A stretch of DNA of 9,192 nucleotides, taken from positions 1 to 9,192 of the forward strand of contig CALVAU010000150.1 in assembly GCA_944325615.1 (NCBI GenBank), read 5' to 3'. Under the pieces are notes generated by a model. The model was not told the DNA's origin. It worked only from the letters and a program-made list of their open reading frames with translations, and ran no database searches. Of the stretch, positions 1-6,659 are shown piece by piece; the stretch's first letter is position 1, and every line of letters starts with the position of its first letter. Origin of the DNA: Candidatus Gastranaerophilales bacterium. GTDB taxonomy: Bacteria > Cyanobacteriota > Vampirovibrionia > Gastranaerophilales > Gastranaerophilaceae. The translations under genes and the position numbers were made by a program.

Positions 1-835
1 GCGCGAAGATATTGAAAATTACTGCAAGAAAAACTCTCTTACACCGAATAATGACAGCTCTAATAATAATGTCAAATACAAAAGAAATTTAATAAGAAAA
101 GAAATCCTGCCTCAATTATGCAAAATAAATTCTGATACAATAAATGCGATTAATTCACTATCAGAAATCGCTCAAAACAATCAAATTATCATTGAGGAAT
201 ACTTAAAAACGCTAAAAAATCCTTATAATACAAAGAATTTTATGGAATATTCAAAAGCAGTGAAATTGGAGCTTTTATATGATTTGTTCATAAAAAATAA
301 TATAGATTATGACAGGTACAAAATCACAAATGCACTTGAATTTATAAACGAAAATCAAAATTCAAAAAGCGGGAAAAAACTCTCCTTAAAGAATGATCTT
401 TGGCTTTTTGTTAATAATAAAAAAATCGAATTGGTTACAGTAGCACCACTTTCAGATTTGTCTGTTGAAATAAAAGATTGCGGAGATTATACTTTTGAAA
501 AATTTATATTTTCAATAAAAAACACAAACAAAATCCCGCAAACATACCCAAAAGACAGTGACGGAATTGCTTATGTCGATTTGAGCAAATATAAATCTTT
601 AACACTAAGACACAGAAAAAATGGTGATTTAATTCAACCTCTAGGCTGTAAAGGTACACAAAAATTAAAAAAATACCTTAACGAGAAAAAAATCCCTCAA
701 CACGAAAAAGACAGCTTGATTTTTCTTGCAAGTGAAAACGAAATTTTATGGGCACCAACAATTGGAATAAGCGAAAAGATAAAAGTTGTCACAAGCCCTA
801 CACATGTGCTAAAATTAATAAATATGGAGAAATAA
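1..835 (+). CDS. tilS: tRNA(Ile)-lysidine synthase, C-terminal part (5' end outside window)
   Basis: TilS uses ATP to attach lysine to C34 of tRNA-Ile(CAU), changing its decoding from AUG to AUA; it is a cytosolic enzyme. The open frame runs from the window edge (first whole codon at 2) to TAA at 833-835, giving 277 residues. Near the edge it carries the family pattern at the end of the PP-loop domain: D-S-S-N, then Y-x-R-N-x-I-R-x-E-x-L-P-x-L (about bases 53-118). The C-terminal TilS_C domain is clear at about bases 600-790, with RHRKNGDLIQPLG, KKYLNEKKIP and the late I-L-W-A-P-x-I-G-I pattern. The ATP-binding SGGxDS motif must lie upstream of the window and cannot be checked. A Met at 242 is internal, because homology continues well before it. 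The stop lies 2 bases before hpt, which supports cotranscription; tilS-hpt is a widespread bacterial gene order. Confidence 0.93.
   Translation, partial: REDIENYCKKNSLTPNNDSSNNNVKYKRNLIRKEILPQLCKINSDTINAINSLSEIAQNNQIIIEEYLKTLKNPYNTKNFMEYSKAVKLELLYDLFIKNNIDYDRYKITNALEFINENQNSKSGKKLSLKNDLWLFVNNKKIELVTVAPLSDLSVEIKDCGDYTFEKFIFSIKNTNKIPQTYPKDSDGIAYVDLSKYKSLTLRHRKNGDLIQPLGCKGTQKLKKYLNEKKIPQHEKDSLIFLASENEILWAPTIGISEKIKVVTSPTHVLKLINMEK
826..830 (+). promoter_or_regulatory. Ribosome binding site setting the hpt start
   Basis: GGAGA lies 7 bases before the ATG at 838, inside the last codons of tilS. It favours 838 over an upstream in-frame ATG at 748, which would overlap tilS by 88 bases and add 30 residues lacking family similarity. 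Confidence 0.7.
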
Positions 836-837
836 AA

Positions 838-1383
838 ATGCAAATAAAAGAGAGTGATTTAAAAGTATTATTCAGCGAAGAAAAAATTCAAAAACGCATC
901 AAAGAATTAGCTGAGGAAATGAACAAATTTTATAAAGGCGAAGAAGTTTATGCAGTATGCGTTCTAAAAGGTGCAGTTATGTTTGCAACGGATCTTGTAA
1001 AACACCTTAATATGCCTCTTAGAATGGAATTTATAAGACTTTCAAGCTACGGTTCTGCAACCGTATCAAGCGGTAAAGTTAACGCAGTTGATATAAAACT
1101 ACCTGATTTAAACGATAAAAATGTCTTGATTATAGAAGATATCGTCGATAAAGGTCTTACAGCTAAGTTCCTGATGGATTTTATGGCTTGCAATTTCAGA
1201 ACAAAATCAACTAAATTCTGCTCACTCTTAGATAAAAAATGTACAAGAATTGTAGATATAGAACCTGATTACTACGGATTTGATGTTGAAGATCAGTTCT
1301 TAATCGGCTACGGTCTTGATTTTGACGGATATTTTAGAAATTTAAGATACATTGGATATGCTGATAAATCATTGTTAGAATAG
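838..1383 (+). CDS. hpt: Hypoxanthine (guanine) phosphoribosyltransferase
   Basis: This purine-salvage enzyme transfers the phosphoribosyl group of PRPP to hypoxanthine and/or guanine, making IMP or GMP in the cytosol. The protein has 181 residues, typical of bacterial Hpt. Visible motifs are V-L-K-G at 42-45 (PRPP pyrophosphate loop), the flexible-loop S-S-Y-G at 69-72, and the PRPP-binding signature V-L-I-I-E-D-I-V-D-K-G-L-T at 96-108, with the acidic pair E100-D101. K132/K133 in the L-L-D-K-K segment contain the purine-contacting Lys, and the C-terminal D-x-F-L-I-G-Y-G-L-D-F at 152-162 precedes R-N-L-R-Y-I-G. The signature usually reads D-S/T-G-L-T, so K105 is a small departure. The start at 838 is chosen by its ribosome site and by the family length. 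It sits between tilS (2-base gap) and a histidine kinase (9-base gap). Base specificity cannot be read from sequence alone. Confidence 0.94.
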   Translation: MQIKESDLKVLFSEEKIQKRIKELAEEMNKFYKGEEVYAVCVLKGAVMFATDLVKHLNMPLRMEFIRLSSYGSATVSSGKVNAVDIKLPDLNDKNVLIIEDIVDKGLTAKFLMDFMACNFRTKSTKFCSLLDKKCTRIVDIEPDYYGFDVEDQFLIGYGLDFDGYFRNLRYIGYADKSLLE

Positions 1384-1386
1384 AGG
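1382..1386 (+). promoter_or_regulatory. Ribosome binding site for a TTG start
   Basis: AGAGG overlaps the hpt stop codon and lies 6 bases before TTG at 1393. The first in-frame ATG is at 1513 (residue 41) and would cut into the N-terminal domain, so the TTG is the better start. Confidence 0.6.
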
Positions 1387-1392
1387 TCTTTT

Positions 1393-2580
1393 TTGGAAAA
1401 CGAATTTTCAAAACTTGAAATCTTTTTTAGCCAAAGCATAAAAACTTATAAGGATATTTTTAATGCTTTAAAATCAATATTCTATTTTGATAAAGGTTAT
1501 GTATATTTTTTAATGCCGGAAAAGCTACGACTTGAGTATCCTTTAAACTGCAAAAATGCCCCAAAAGAAATCTTTTTTTCAGCAGAAGAAAAACAAGCAT
1601 TATATAATCCTAAAATAAAGATTGATACAAAAATCTTTAACACTAAAGAGCAATATACTCTTGCTTCACACTTAAAAATCCAAAACACCGTATATGGAAT
1701 TATTCTTATCTCATCAGAAACCCCCTATTCTAAGAAAGATGAGGATTTATTCAAGTTTTGCGGACTTATAATATCAAATATTATAAAGGATATAGAACTC
1801 ACAGAAATTGTAAAATTTCAAACCGAAGCTCTTCAAAAAGGGCTAATAGAAAGTGATAAAACCTGTAAAATTATCAAAAAACAAAACAAAGCAATATTAG
1901 AAGCTGATAAAATAAAAAACAAATTTCTTTCAAACGTATCACATGAACTAAGAACACCTCTAAATTCAATAATCGGCTTTTCAGAACTTCTACAAAATCC
2001 AAAACTAGGTAACTTAAACAATGTACAAATTGAATACCTGAAAGATATCCAAACAGCAGGAATTCATTTACTTGGTATGATTAATGAAATTCTTGATATT
2101 TCAAAGATCGAATCCGGTTCAGTCAAATTGAATTTACAGACTTTTAGCTTGATTCGTTGTATTGAAGAAACTCTAAATATTCTAAAACCGATTTCTGATA
2201 AAAAATCCATAAAAATAAATTTGGTCTGCTCTACCCAATCTATTACCGCCGATTATCAGAAAATACAACAAATCTTATTTAACTTAATAAACAATGCCAT
2301 AAAATTTTCAAACACGGATAGTGAAATTGATATTACAGTAAAATTTAAACGTAAATTTGTCGAAATTAGCATAAAAGATTACGGATGCGGTATTGATAAA
2401 AAACACCATAAAAAAATATTTAAAAAATTTGAGCAGATAAATGCAACAGAAAATTCAACAGGATTAGGACTTACTATTACAAAAGAACTTATTCTGCTAC
2501 ATAAAGGCAGAATAAATTTATATAGTACAGAAGGTCATGGAGCTGAATTTATTGTAACTTTACCAATATCAACTGTTTAG
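1393..2580 (+). CDS. Soluble sensor histidine kinase with GAF-like input domain
   Basis: This is a cytosolic two-component sensor kinase of 395 residues. Residues 1-135 look GAF-like, ending in the usual Y-G-I-I-L-I-S-S...F-S/K-x-x-D-x-x-L-F pattern. A helical, probably coiled-coil linker follows (about 138-178). The HisKA domain has the H-box F-L-S-N-V-S-H-E-L-R-T-P-L with phospho-acceptor H184. The HATPase_c domain has an N-box (N297, N301), G1 D-Y-G-C-G-I at 329-334, an F-box F-K-K-F-E, and G2 T-G-L-G-L at 356-360. All catalytic motifs look intact. There is no membrane segment or signal peptide, so it senses an internal signal; the ligand is unknown. No receiver domain or response-regulator gene is in the window, so it appears orphan. 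It starts at TTG, 9 bases after hpt, and is probably the last gene of the tilS-hpt operon. Confidence 0.9.
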   Translation: MENEFSKLEIFFSQSIKTYKDIFNALKSIFYFDKGYVYFLMPEKLRLEYPLNCKNAPKEIFFSAEEKQALYNPKIKIDTKIFNTKEQYTLASHLKIQNTVYGIILISSETPYSKKDEDLFKFCGLIISNIIKDIELTEIVKFQTEALQKGLIESDKTCKIIKKQNKAILEADKIKNKFLSNVSHELRTPLNSIIGFSELLQNPKLGNLNNVQIEYLKDIQTAGIHLLGMINEILDISKIESGSVKLNLQTFSLIRCIEETLNILKPISDKKSIKINLVCSTQSITADYQKIQQILFNLINNAIKFSNTDSEIDITVKFKRKFVEISIKDYGCGIDKKHHKKIFKKFEQINATENSTGLGLTITKELILLHKGRINLYSTEGHGAEFIVTLPISTV

Positions 2581-2620
2581 TGTGTTGCTTGATATATATA
2601 AATATGCTATATTGGTAAAG
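2558..2620. repeat. Perfect 12-base inverted repeat around the kinase 3' end and next promoter
   Basis: CTTTACCAATAT (2558-2569) is repeated as its exact reverse complement (2609-2620), with 39 bases between. The left arm is inside the end of the kinase gene. The right arm covers the predicted -10 box and start region of the next gene. There is no U-run after the right arm, so it is not a canonical terminator. It could form a hairpin in the operon mRNA or be paired operator half-sites, or it may be chance. Confidence 0.5.
2585..2613 (+). promoter_or_regulatory. Predicted sigma-70-type promoter for the membrane-protein gene
   Basis: TTGCTT (2585-2590), a 17-base spacer and TATATT (2608-2613) preceded by TGC form an extended -10 promoter. 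Transcription would begin near 2620, leaving a leader of about 25 bases that holds the AGGAG site at 2634-2638, 6 bases before the ATG at 2645. Confidence 0.6.
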
Positions 2621-2644
2621 TAATTAAGAAGAGAGGAGTAACCT

Positions 2645-3433
2645 ATGGCATCTATAAAAGACGCAATTGAGGAATCAACCAACGAACCTCAGGCCCTTAC
2701 ACAGTACATAATTTTCACATTACCTGTGTTTGGTGCAGTTTATTTTTTCACTAAAGGACAACAAAATACTTTTTGGTTCTATCTTTTAGCTTTTTTAAGC
2801 TTTATTATTATGCTTGGTACAATGGTAAGATGCGCAAACAATGTTATGAACTTCAGAGAAAAAATTATGCCGAGTATGAATCCTTTTATATTATTTTTTG
2901 ATTCATTAAGAACAATTTTGGCGATTTTACCGGCTTTAGCACTTAATGGCGGTGCCGCATATTATTTGGTAACAAAAATCTATCCTATGATTTCAGTTAC
3001 TTGGATCGCACAAGCTGCTACATATATAACTTATGCAGTATGCGGATCTATTGTACTTACTGTATTTATGCTATATGCAAAAAAATTCAGCATTAAAGAT
3101 GCATTTGATTTTAAAGCAATTTCAGATTCTTGTATTGATGTACTTATACAAGTTATATGGTTGACAATTCAGCTTTTGGTAATTGATGGCGTAATCGCAG
3201 GAAGTATCACATACTTATGCTGGTTATTTATTGGTATAGATAACGTTGTTACATATTTTGTATGGTGTATGACTGCTGTATTCAATGCCGCATTAATAGG
3301 CAACTATCTTGGACAATTGAACTATGAAGCTTTACACCAAGCTGAAGCTAAAGCTCAAAAGAAAAAAGAAAAAGAAGAAATTAATGAACTTAGAAAATCT
3401 AACGGGAATCCGCCATCTCCCTCAACTTTTTAA
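2645..3433 (+). CDS. Polytopic membrane protein, DUF4013-like in layout
   Basis: This is a 262-residue integral membrane protein of unknown function. About six hydrophobic segments are visible near residues 20-37, 43-62, 80-108, 120-145, 163-195 and 202-220. A charged C-terminal tail (229-262) contains a Lys/Glu-rich helical stretch followed by N-G-N-P-P-S-P-S. There is no signal peptide beyond the first membrane helix. The segment F-S-I-K-D-A-F-D-F-K-A-I at 148-159, and a proline-bearing loop followed by a helix near 76-90, resemble DUF4013-type proteins; this is pattern memory, not a search result. The start is well supported by AGGAG 6 bases upstream and by its own promoter. The last 35 bases, encoding the tail, overlap uvrB tail to tail. 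Nothing nearby indicates a partner. Confidence 0.8.
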   Translation: MASIKDAIEESTNEPQALTQYIIFTLPVFGAVYFFTKGQQNTFWFYLLAFLSFIIMLGTMVRCANNVMNFREKIMPSMNPFILFFDSLRTILAILPALALNGGAAYYLVTKIYPMISVTWIAQAATYITYAVCGSIVLTVFMLYAKKFSIKDAFDFKAISDSCIDVLIQVIWLTIQLLVIDGVIAGSITYLCWLFIGIDNVVTYFVWCMTAVFNAALIGNYLGQLNYEALHQAEAKAQKKKEKEEINELRKSNGNPPSPSTF

Positions 3434-5393
3434 GCTTATCACGAATTTCGGCTGCTCTTTCAAAATCTAAGATTTTAGCAGCTTTATGCATATCTTTTTC
3501 AAGCTTGTCGATTAATTTCGGCAAGTCTTTTTTATCTATACCTAAATCAACCATTTCTTCCGCTACAATATCTTCTAAATCACGATAACTTGCAACTAAT
3601 GAAAGAAGATTATTTTCAATAGGTTTTTTTATAGTTTGCGGAACTATTCCATATTTTTTATTATGAGCCATCTGAATTTCACGACGACGGTTTGTCTCAT
3701 CAATCGCTTTTTTCATACTGTCTGTTATCTTATCAGCGTACATAATAACTTCCCCACATGCATTACGGGCAGCACGACCAATAGTCTGTATCAGGCTCGT
3801 TTCACTTCGTAAAAAGCCTTCTTTATCTGCATCCATAATTGCTACAAGTGAAACTTCAGGTATATCCAAGCCTTCTCTTAAAAGATTGACACCAATTAAA
3901 ACATCAAACTCACCAAGGCGTAAATCTCTTAATATCTCTACTCGCTCTAACGATTGAATTTCAGAATGAAGATACCTTACTCTTATACCCTCTTGGATAA
4001 AGAAATCAGTAAGATCCTCAGCCATGCGTTTGGTAAGAGTTGTGATAAGAACTCGTTCATCTTTTTCAGTACGTTTCTTAATTTCATTTTTTAAATCATT
4101 TATCTGCGTATCAATAGGTCTGACTGAAATTTTCGGATCAACCAATCCTGTTGGTCTGATTATCTGCTCTACAAGCTGTGCAGAAGTTTTTCTTTCGAAT
4201 TCCCCGGGCGTTGCAGATATATAGATTTTTTGATGAACTCTTGAGAAAAACTCATCATTTGTCAAAGGCCTGTTATCTTTCGCACAAGGGAGTCTAAAAC
4301 CGTATTCAATCAAAGTATCTTTTCTTGCCGCATCCCCATGAGACATACCTTTTAGTTGGGGAAGAGTAACATGGGATTCATCAATTACTGTTAGAAAATC
4401 ACCTTGAAAATAATCAAGCAGAGTAGCAGGAGGACTTCCAGGCGGTCTGCGTTCAATAATTCTTGAATAGTTTTCAATACCAGAACAATAGCCCATTTCC
4501 TTAATCATTTCGATATCATACTTTACTCTTTGAGAAAGTCTTTGAGCTTCTACAAGCTTATTTTGAGCTTCAAGTTCTTTTAATCTTACAGCAAGCTCTT
4601 GTCTTATCAAATCAAGAGTTTCATCTGTATTTTCATCATAAGAAAGATAATGCACTGCAGGATAGATAACAACAGAATTTGGAGTTTCCAAAATTTCGCC
4701 GGAAACATTATCTATTCTGACTATTTTCTCAATTTCATCACCAAAGAAGTATATTCTTGTAATAATTTTTTCATAAGAAGGCATAATTTCTACAATATCG
4801 CCTCTCGCTCTAAATGTTGATCTTTCCAATACCAAATCATTACGTTTATATTGAACACTGACAAGATGCCTTAATAAATCATCCCTTTCTACTTGATCGC
4901 CTACTTTTAATTCAACAGAACCTCTGAAATAATTTTCAGGCAAGCCTAAACCATATATACAGCTGACTGAAGCAACTATAATCACATCATTTCGTTCATA
5001 TAAACTTCTTGTAGAATTATGACGAAGTCTATCGATTTCATCATTAATAGAAGCAGATTTTTCAATATAAGTATCAGTTCTCGGTATATAAGCTTCAGGC
5101 TGGTAATAGTCGTAATAACTGATAAAATACTCAACCGCATTATCAGGAAATAGTTCTTTAAATTCATTATATAACTGAGCGGCAAGGGTTTTATTATGCG
5201 CTATTATAAGGGTAGGCTTTTGTACTTTTTCTATTACGTTTGCTATTGTAAAAGTCTTACCTGACCCTGTAATCCCCAAAAGTGTTTGGGAATCGTCTCC
5301 TTCTAAAATACCTTTAGTCAAAGCCTCAATTGCTTTTGGCTGGTCCCCAGCTGGAGAATATTTTGAATTAATCTTAAACTTTCTCATTTCCAT
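3399..5393 (-). CDS. uvrB: Excinuclease ABC subunit B (UvrB)
   Basis: UvrB is the DNA-damage-verifying helicase-like subunit of nucleotide excision repair. It is loaded by UvrA and recruits UvrC for dual incision. It has 664 residues, the normal length. Motifs in order are the N-terminal S-P-A-G-D-Q-P at 13-19, Walker A G-I-T-G-S-G-K-T at 40-47, the Tyr-rich beta-hairpin that grips damaged DNA (Y-Y-D-Y-Y-Q-P-E-A-Y-I-P at 93-104), the D-E-S-H box at 338-341, S-A-T-P-G at 393-397, G-x-N-L-L-R-E-G-L-D at 501-510, motif VI Q-T-I-G-R-A-A-R-N at 536-544, and a C-terminal UVR domain (about 623-660) for UvrC contact. No residue looks lost. The start is ambiguous between M1 (5393) and M3 (5387); neither has a strong ribosome site. 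It is convergent with the membrane-protein gene, with a 35-base overlap and no terminator in between. It is divergent from the 5496 gene across a palindrome-bearing spacer. Confidence 0.98.
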   Translation of the reverse strand: MEMRKFKINSKYSPAGDQPKAIEALTKGILEGDDSQTLLGITGSGKTFTIANVIEKVQKPTLIIAHNKTLAAQLYNEFKELFPDNAVEYFISYYDYYQPEAYIPRTDTYIEKSASINDEIDRLRHNSTRSLYERNDVIIVASVSCIYGLGLPENYFRGSVELKVGDQVERDDLLRHLVSVQYKRNDLVLERSTFRARGDIVEIMPSYEKIITRIYFFGDEIEKIVRIDNVSGEILETPNSVVIYPAVHYLSYDENTDETLDLIRQELAVRLKELEAQNKLVEAQRLSQRVKYDIEMIKEMGYCSGIENYSRIIERRPPGSPPATLLDYFQGDFLTVIDESHVTLPQLKGMSHGDAARKDTLIEYGFRLPCAKDNRPLTNDEFFSRVHQKIYISATPGEFERKTSAQLVEQIIRPTGLVDPKISVRPIDTQINDLKNEIKKRTEKDERVLITTLTKRMAEDLTDFFIQEGIRVRYLHSEIQSLERVEILRDLRLGEFDVLIGVNLLREGLDIPEVSLVAIMDADKEGFLRSETSLIQTIGRAARNACGEVIMYADKITDSMKKAIDETNRRREIQMAHNKKYGIVPQTIKKPIENNLLSLVASYRDLEDIVAEEMVDLGIDKKDLPKLIDKLEKDMHKAAKILDFERAAEIRDKLKKLREMADSR

Positions 5394-5421
5394 AACAAAA
5401 TTTTATATCAAATATATAGGA

Positions 5422-5450
5422 TTTACATAGCAAAAAAGATTATTTATGAG
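5422..5450 (+). promoter_or_regulatory. Possible promoter for the 5496 gene
   Basis: TTTACA (5422-5427), a 17-base spacer and TATGAG (5445-5450) fit a sigma-70 promoter moderately. A consensus-like TATAAT also occurs at 5456-5461 but has no good -35 partner at the right distance. Either choice places the palindrome at 5448-5472 over the promoter or start point. Confidence 0.35.
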
Positions 5451-5472
5451 TATTGTATAATATACAATACTC
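5448..5472. promoter_or_regulatory. Perfect 25-base palindrome in the uvrB divergent spacer (possible operator)
   Basis: The 11-base arm GAGTATTGTAT is followed by the centre AAT and the exact reverse complement ATACAATACTC. It lies between divergent starts, 55 bases from uvrB and 24 from the 5496 gene. No U-run flanks it on either strand and no gene ends there, so it is unlikely to be a terminator. A dimeric regulator binding here could control one or both genes. The core TTGT-N7-ACAA resembles, but does not match, the CTGT-N8-ACAG LexA pattern of enterobacteria. Confidence 0.5.
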
Positions 5473-5495
5473 AAATAAGAAAAAACGAAAATATC

Positions 5496-6659
5496 ATGCC
5501 AGTAAAATTAGATCCGGTCGTAAGCAAACAAATTGAGACCAAACCTATAAAACACGAAGAAAAAAAATATAAAGATCCTCTTAACAGTTGGGGGATCAGG
5601 GTTTTGATGTACTCAAGTGAAGTTGGGGCAACAGTTAACGAAATAGCACCAAATTTGACATTTGCTCTTTGGGTTCCTGCTTTTATGTATTTAGGCGCAG
5701 ATATTTATGATAAATACAAAAATGATAAAAATAAATTTTCACCAAGCAGCAAAAGAGGTATGAAAGAAGTAATAAGACAAGCCTTAACATTTTTCATACT
5801 CCCTTCTGCAGCAACAATTCTCGGTCAAAAACTTACCTCTCCAGTCGGCAAACTAATAAGCGATAAGCTCTCAATTAATGCAAAAGACGGCGTATATCGT
5901 CACTCAAAGAATGTAATTGAACAAAGTCTGCCCAAGCATTTTAAGAATAAAGAAAAATTCACTGAACTTGTAAAAACATCTCTTGATAACAGGGTAAGAG
6001 CACTTTTAAATACCAAAGAAACCGATAATATCGTAAGAAAAGTTTACAGGTATTTCACAGGCTACTTTGCACTTGCAGACACTAACACAGATAAATTACA
6101 TGCTTTTGCTCAAAAAAATGCAGAAAAAATATTTGATTTAAAAGAAAAACTCCAAAATAATATATATGACAAAGATATTCCCAAAAGAGTTTATAAAAAA
6201 TATAACGAAATTTTACCGACAATGAAAAAACTCTATGGCAAAGATTACACTGATAATGCACTTAAGACAGCGTTAAAGGAATACCAGAACTACTTAATCG
6301 TTAAAAATAAAATTTTAAAAACAATAGGCGGTGTTATATCTTGTCTTCTATTTACTCAACCTATAAGCTATCTAGTCAACACAATTCTTATGCCAAAATA
6401 CATAACTCCGGGAGTAGAAATAATAAGTGCAAAATTTAAAGAAAGTAACTTAATTAGACAACACGTGGAAAAAGTTGATAAAAGCAGAAAAAAAGAAATG
6501 CAATCTAAATGTCTTTTAAACGTGAACGAAACCCCTTGCGAGGAGAATCTGACTCATAAGAAAGGTCCTCGTTATTCAAAATTTCTTCCGAAAGATCCAG
6601 AACGTACGTTCCATCAACAAGTTTCACAACTTCATTCAAAATCAAAGAAGAAGTCTTAG
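5496..6659 (+). CDS. Membrane protein with MTFP1/MTP18-like pattern, unknown function
   Basis: This is a 387-residue protein with hydrophobic segments at about 53-70, 94-110 and 274-298, and a long charged helical middle (about 120-270). No signal peptide is visible. The segment 32-74 (W-x-x-R-V-L-x-Y-S-x-E-V-G, then P and Y-x-x-A-D-x-x-D-K-x-K), a Q-A-L...L-P segment at 95-103, and the last helix with Q-P-I near 288-290 followed by L-M-P-K-Y recall the order and spacing of the eukaryotic MTFP1 (MTP18) family; that is remembered resemblance. The middle would be an insertion relative to it. Residues after about 320 are Lys-rich, of low complexity and cysteine-bearing. Residues 337-387 are encoded antisense to the CpaF-like gene, so the tail may be an acquired read-through. 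The start at 5496 has no strong ribosome site; the next in-frame ATG (residue 38) would remove part of the conserved segment. Confidence 0.75.
   Translation: MPVKLDPVVSKQIETKPIKHEEKKYKDPLNSWGIRVLMYSSEVGATVNEIAPNLTFALWVPAFMYLGADIYDKYKNDKNKFSPSSKRGMKEVIRQALTFFILPSAATILGQKLTSPVGKLISDKLSINAKDGVYRHSKNVIEQSLPKHFKNKEKFTELVKTSLDNRVRALLNTKETDNIVRKVYRYFTGYFALADTNTDKLHAFAQKNAEKIFDLKEKLQNNIYDKDIPKRVYKKYNEILPTMKKLYGKDYTDNALKTALKEYQNYLIVKNKILKTIGGVISCLLFTQPISYLVNTILMPKYITPGVEIISAKFKESNLIRQHVEKVDKSRKKEMQSKCLLNVNETPCEENLTHKKGPRYSKFLPKDPERTFHQQVSQLHSKSKKKS

Noticed and set aside
748..837. Longer hpt with an ATG at 748
   Set aside because: It would overlap tilS by 88 bases in another frame and add 30 residues unlike Hpt; the GGAGA site fits ATG 838.
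1497..2021. Two short - strand open frames opposite the histidine kinase
   Set aside because: They lie wholly inside a well-supported kinase gene, lack ribosome sites and show no family features.
4024..5185. Three short open frames within uvrB
   Set aside because: They are alternative frames of a strongly conserved gene and have Ser/Phe/Ile-rich shadow-like composition.
5448..5472. Palindrome as a bidirectional terminator
   Set aside because: No gene ends there, the stem is very AT-rich, and neither flank has an immediate U-run.
6539..6571. Possible hairpin CGAGGA...TCCTCG
   Set aside because: The stem is only 6 bases with a 21-base loop, it has no U-run, and it lies inside two coding frames.
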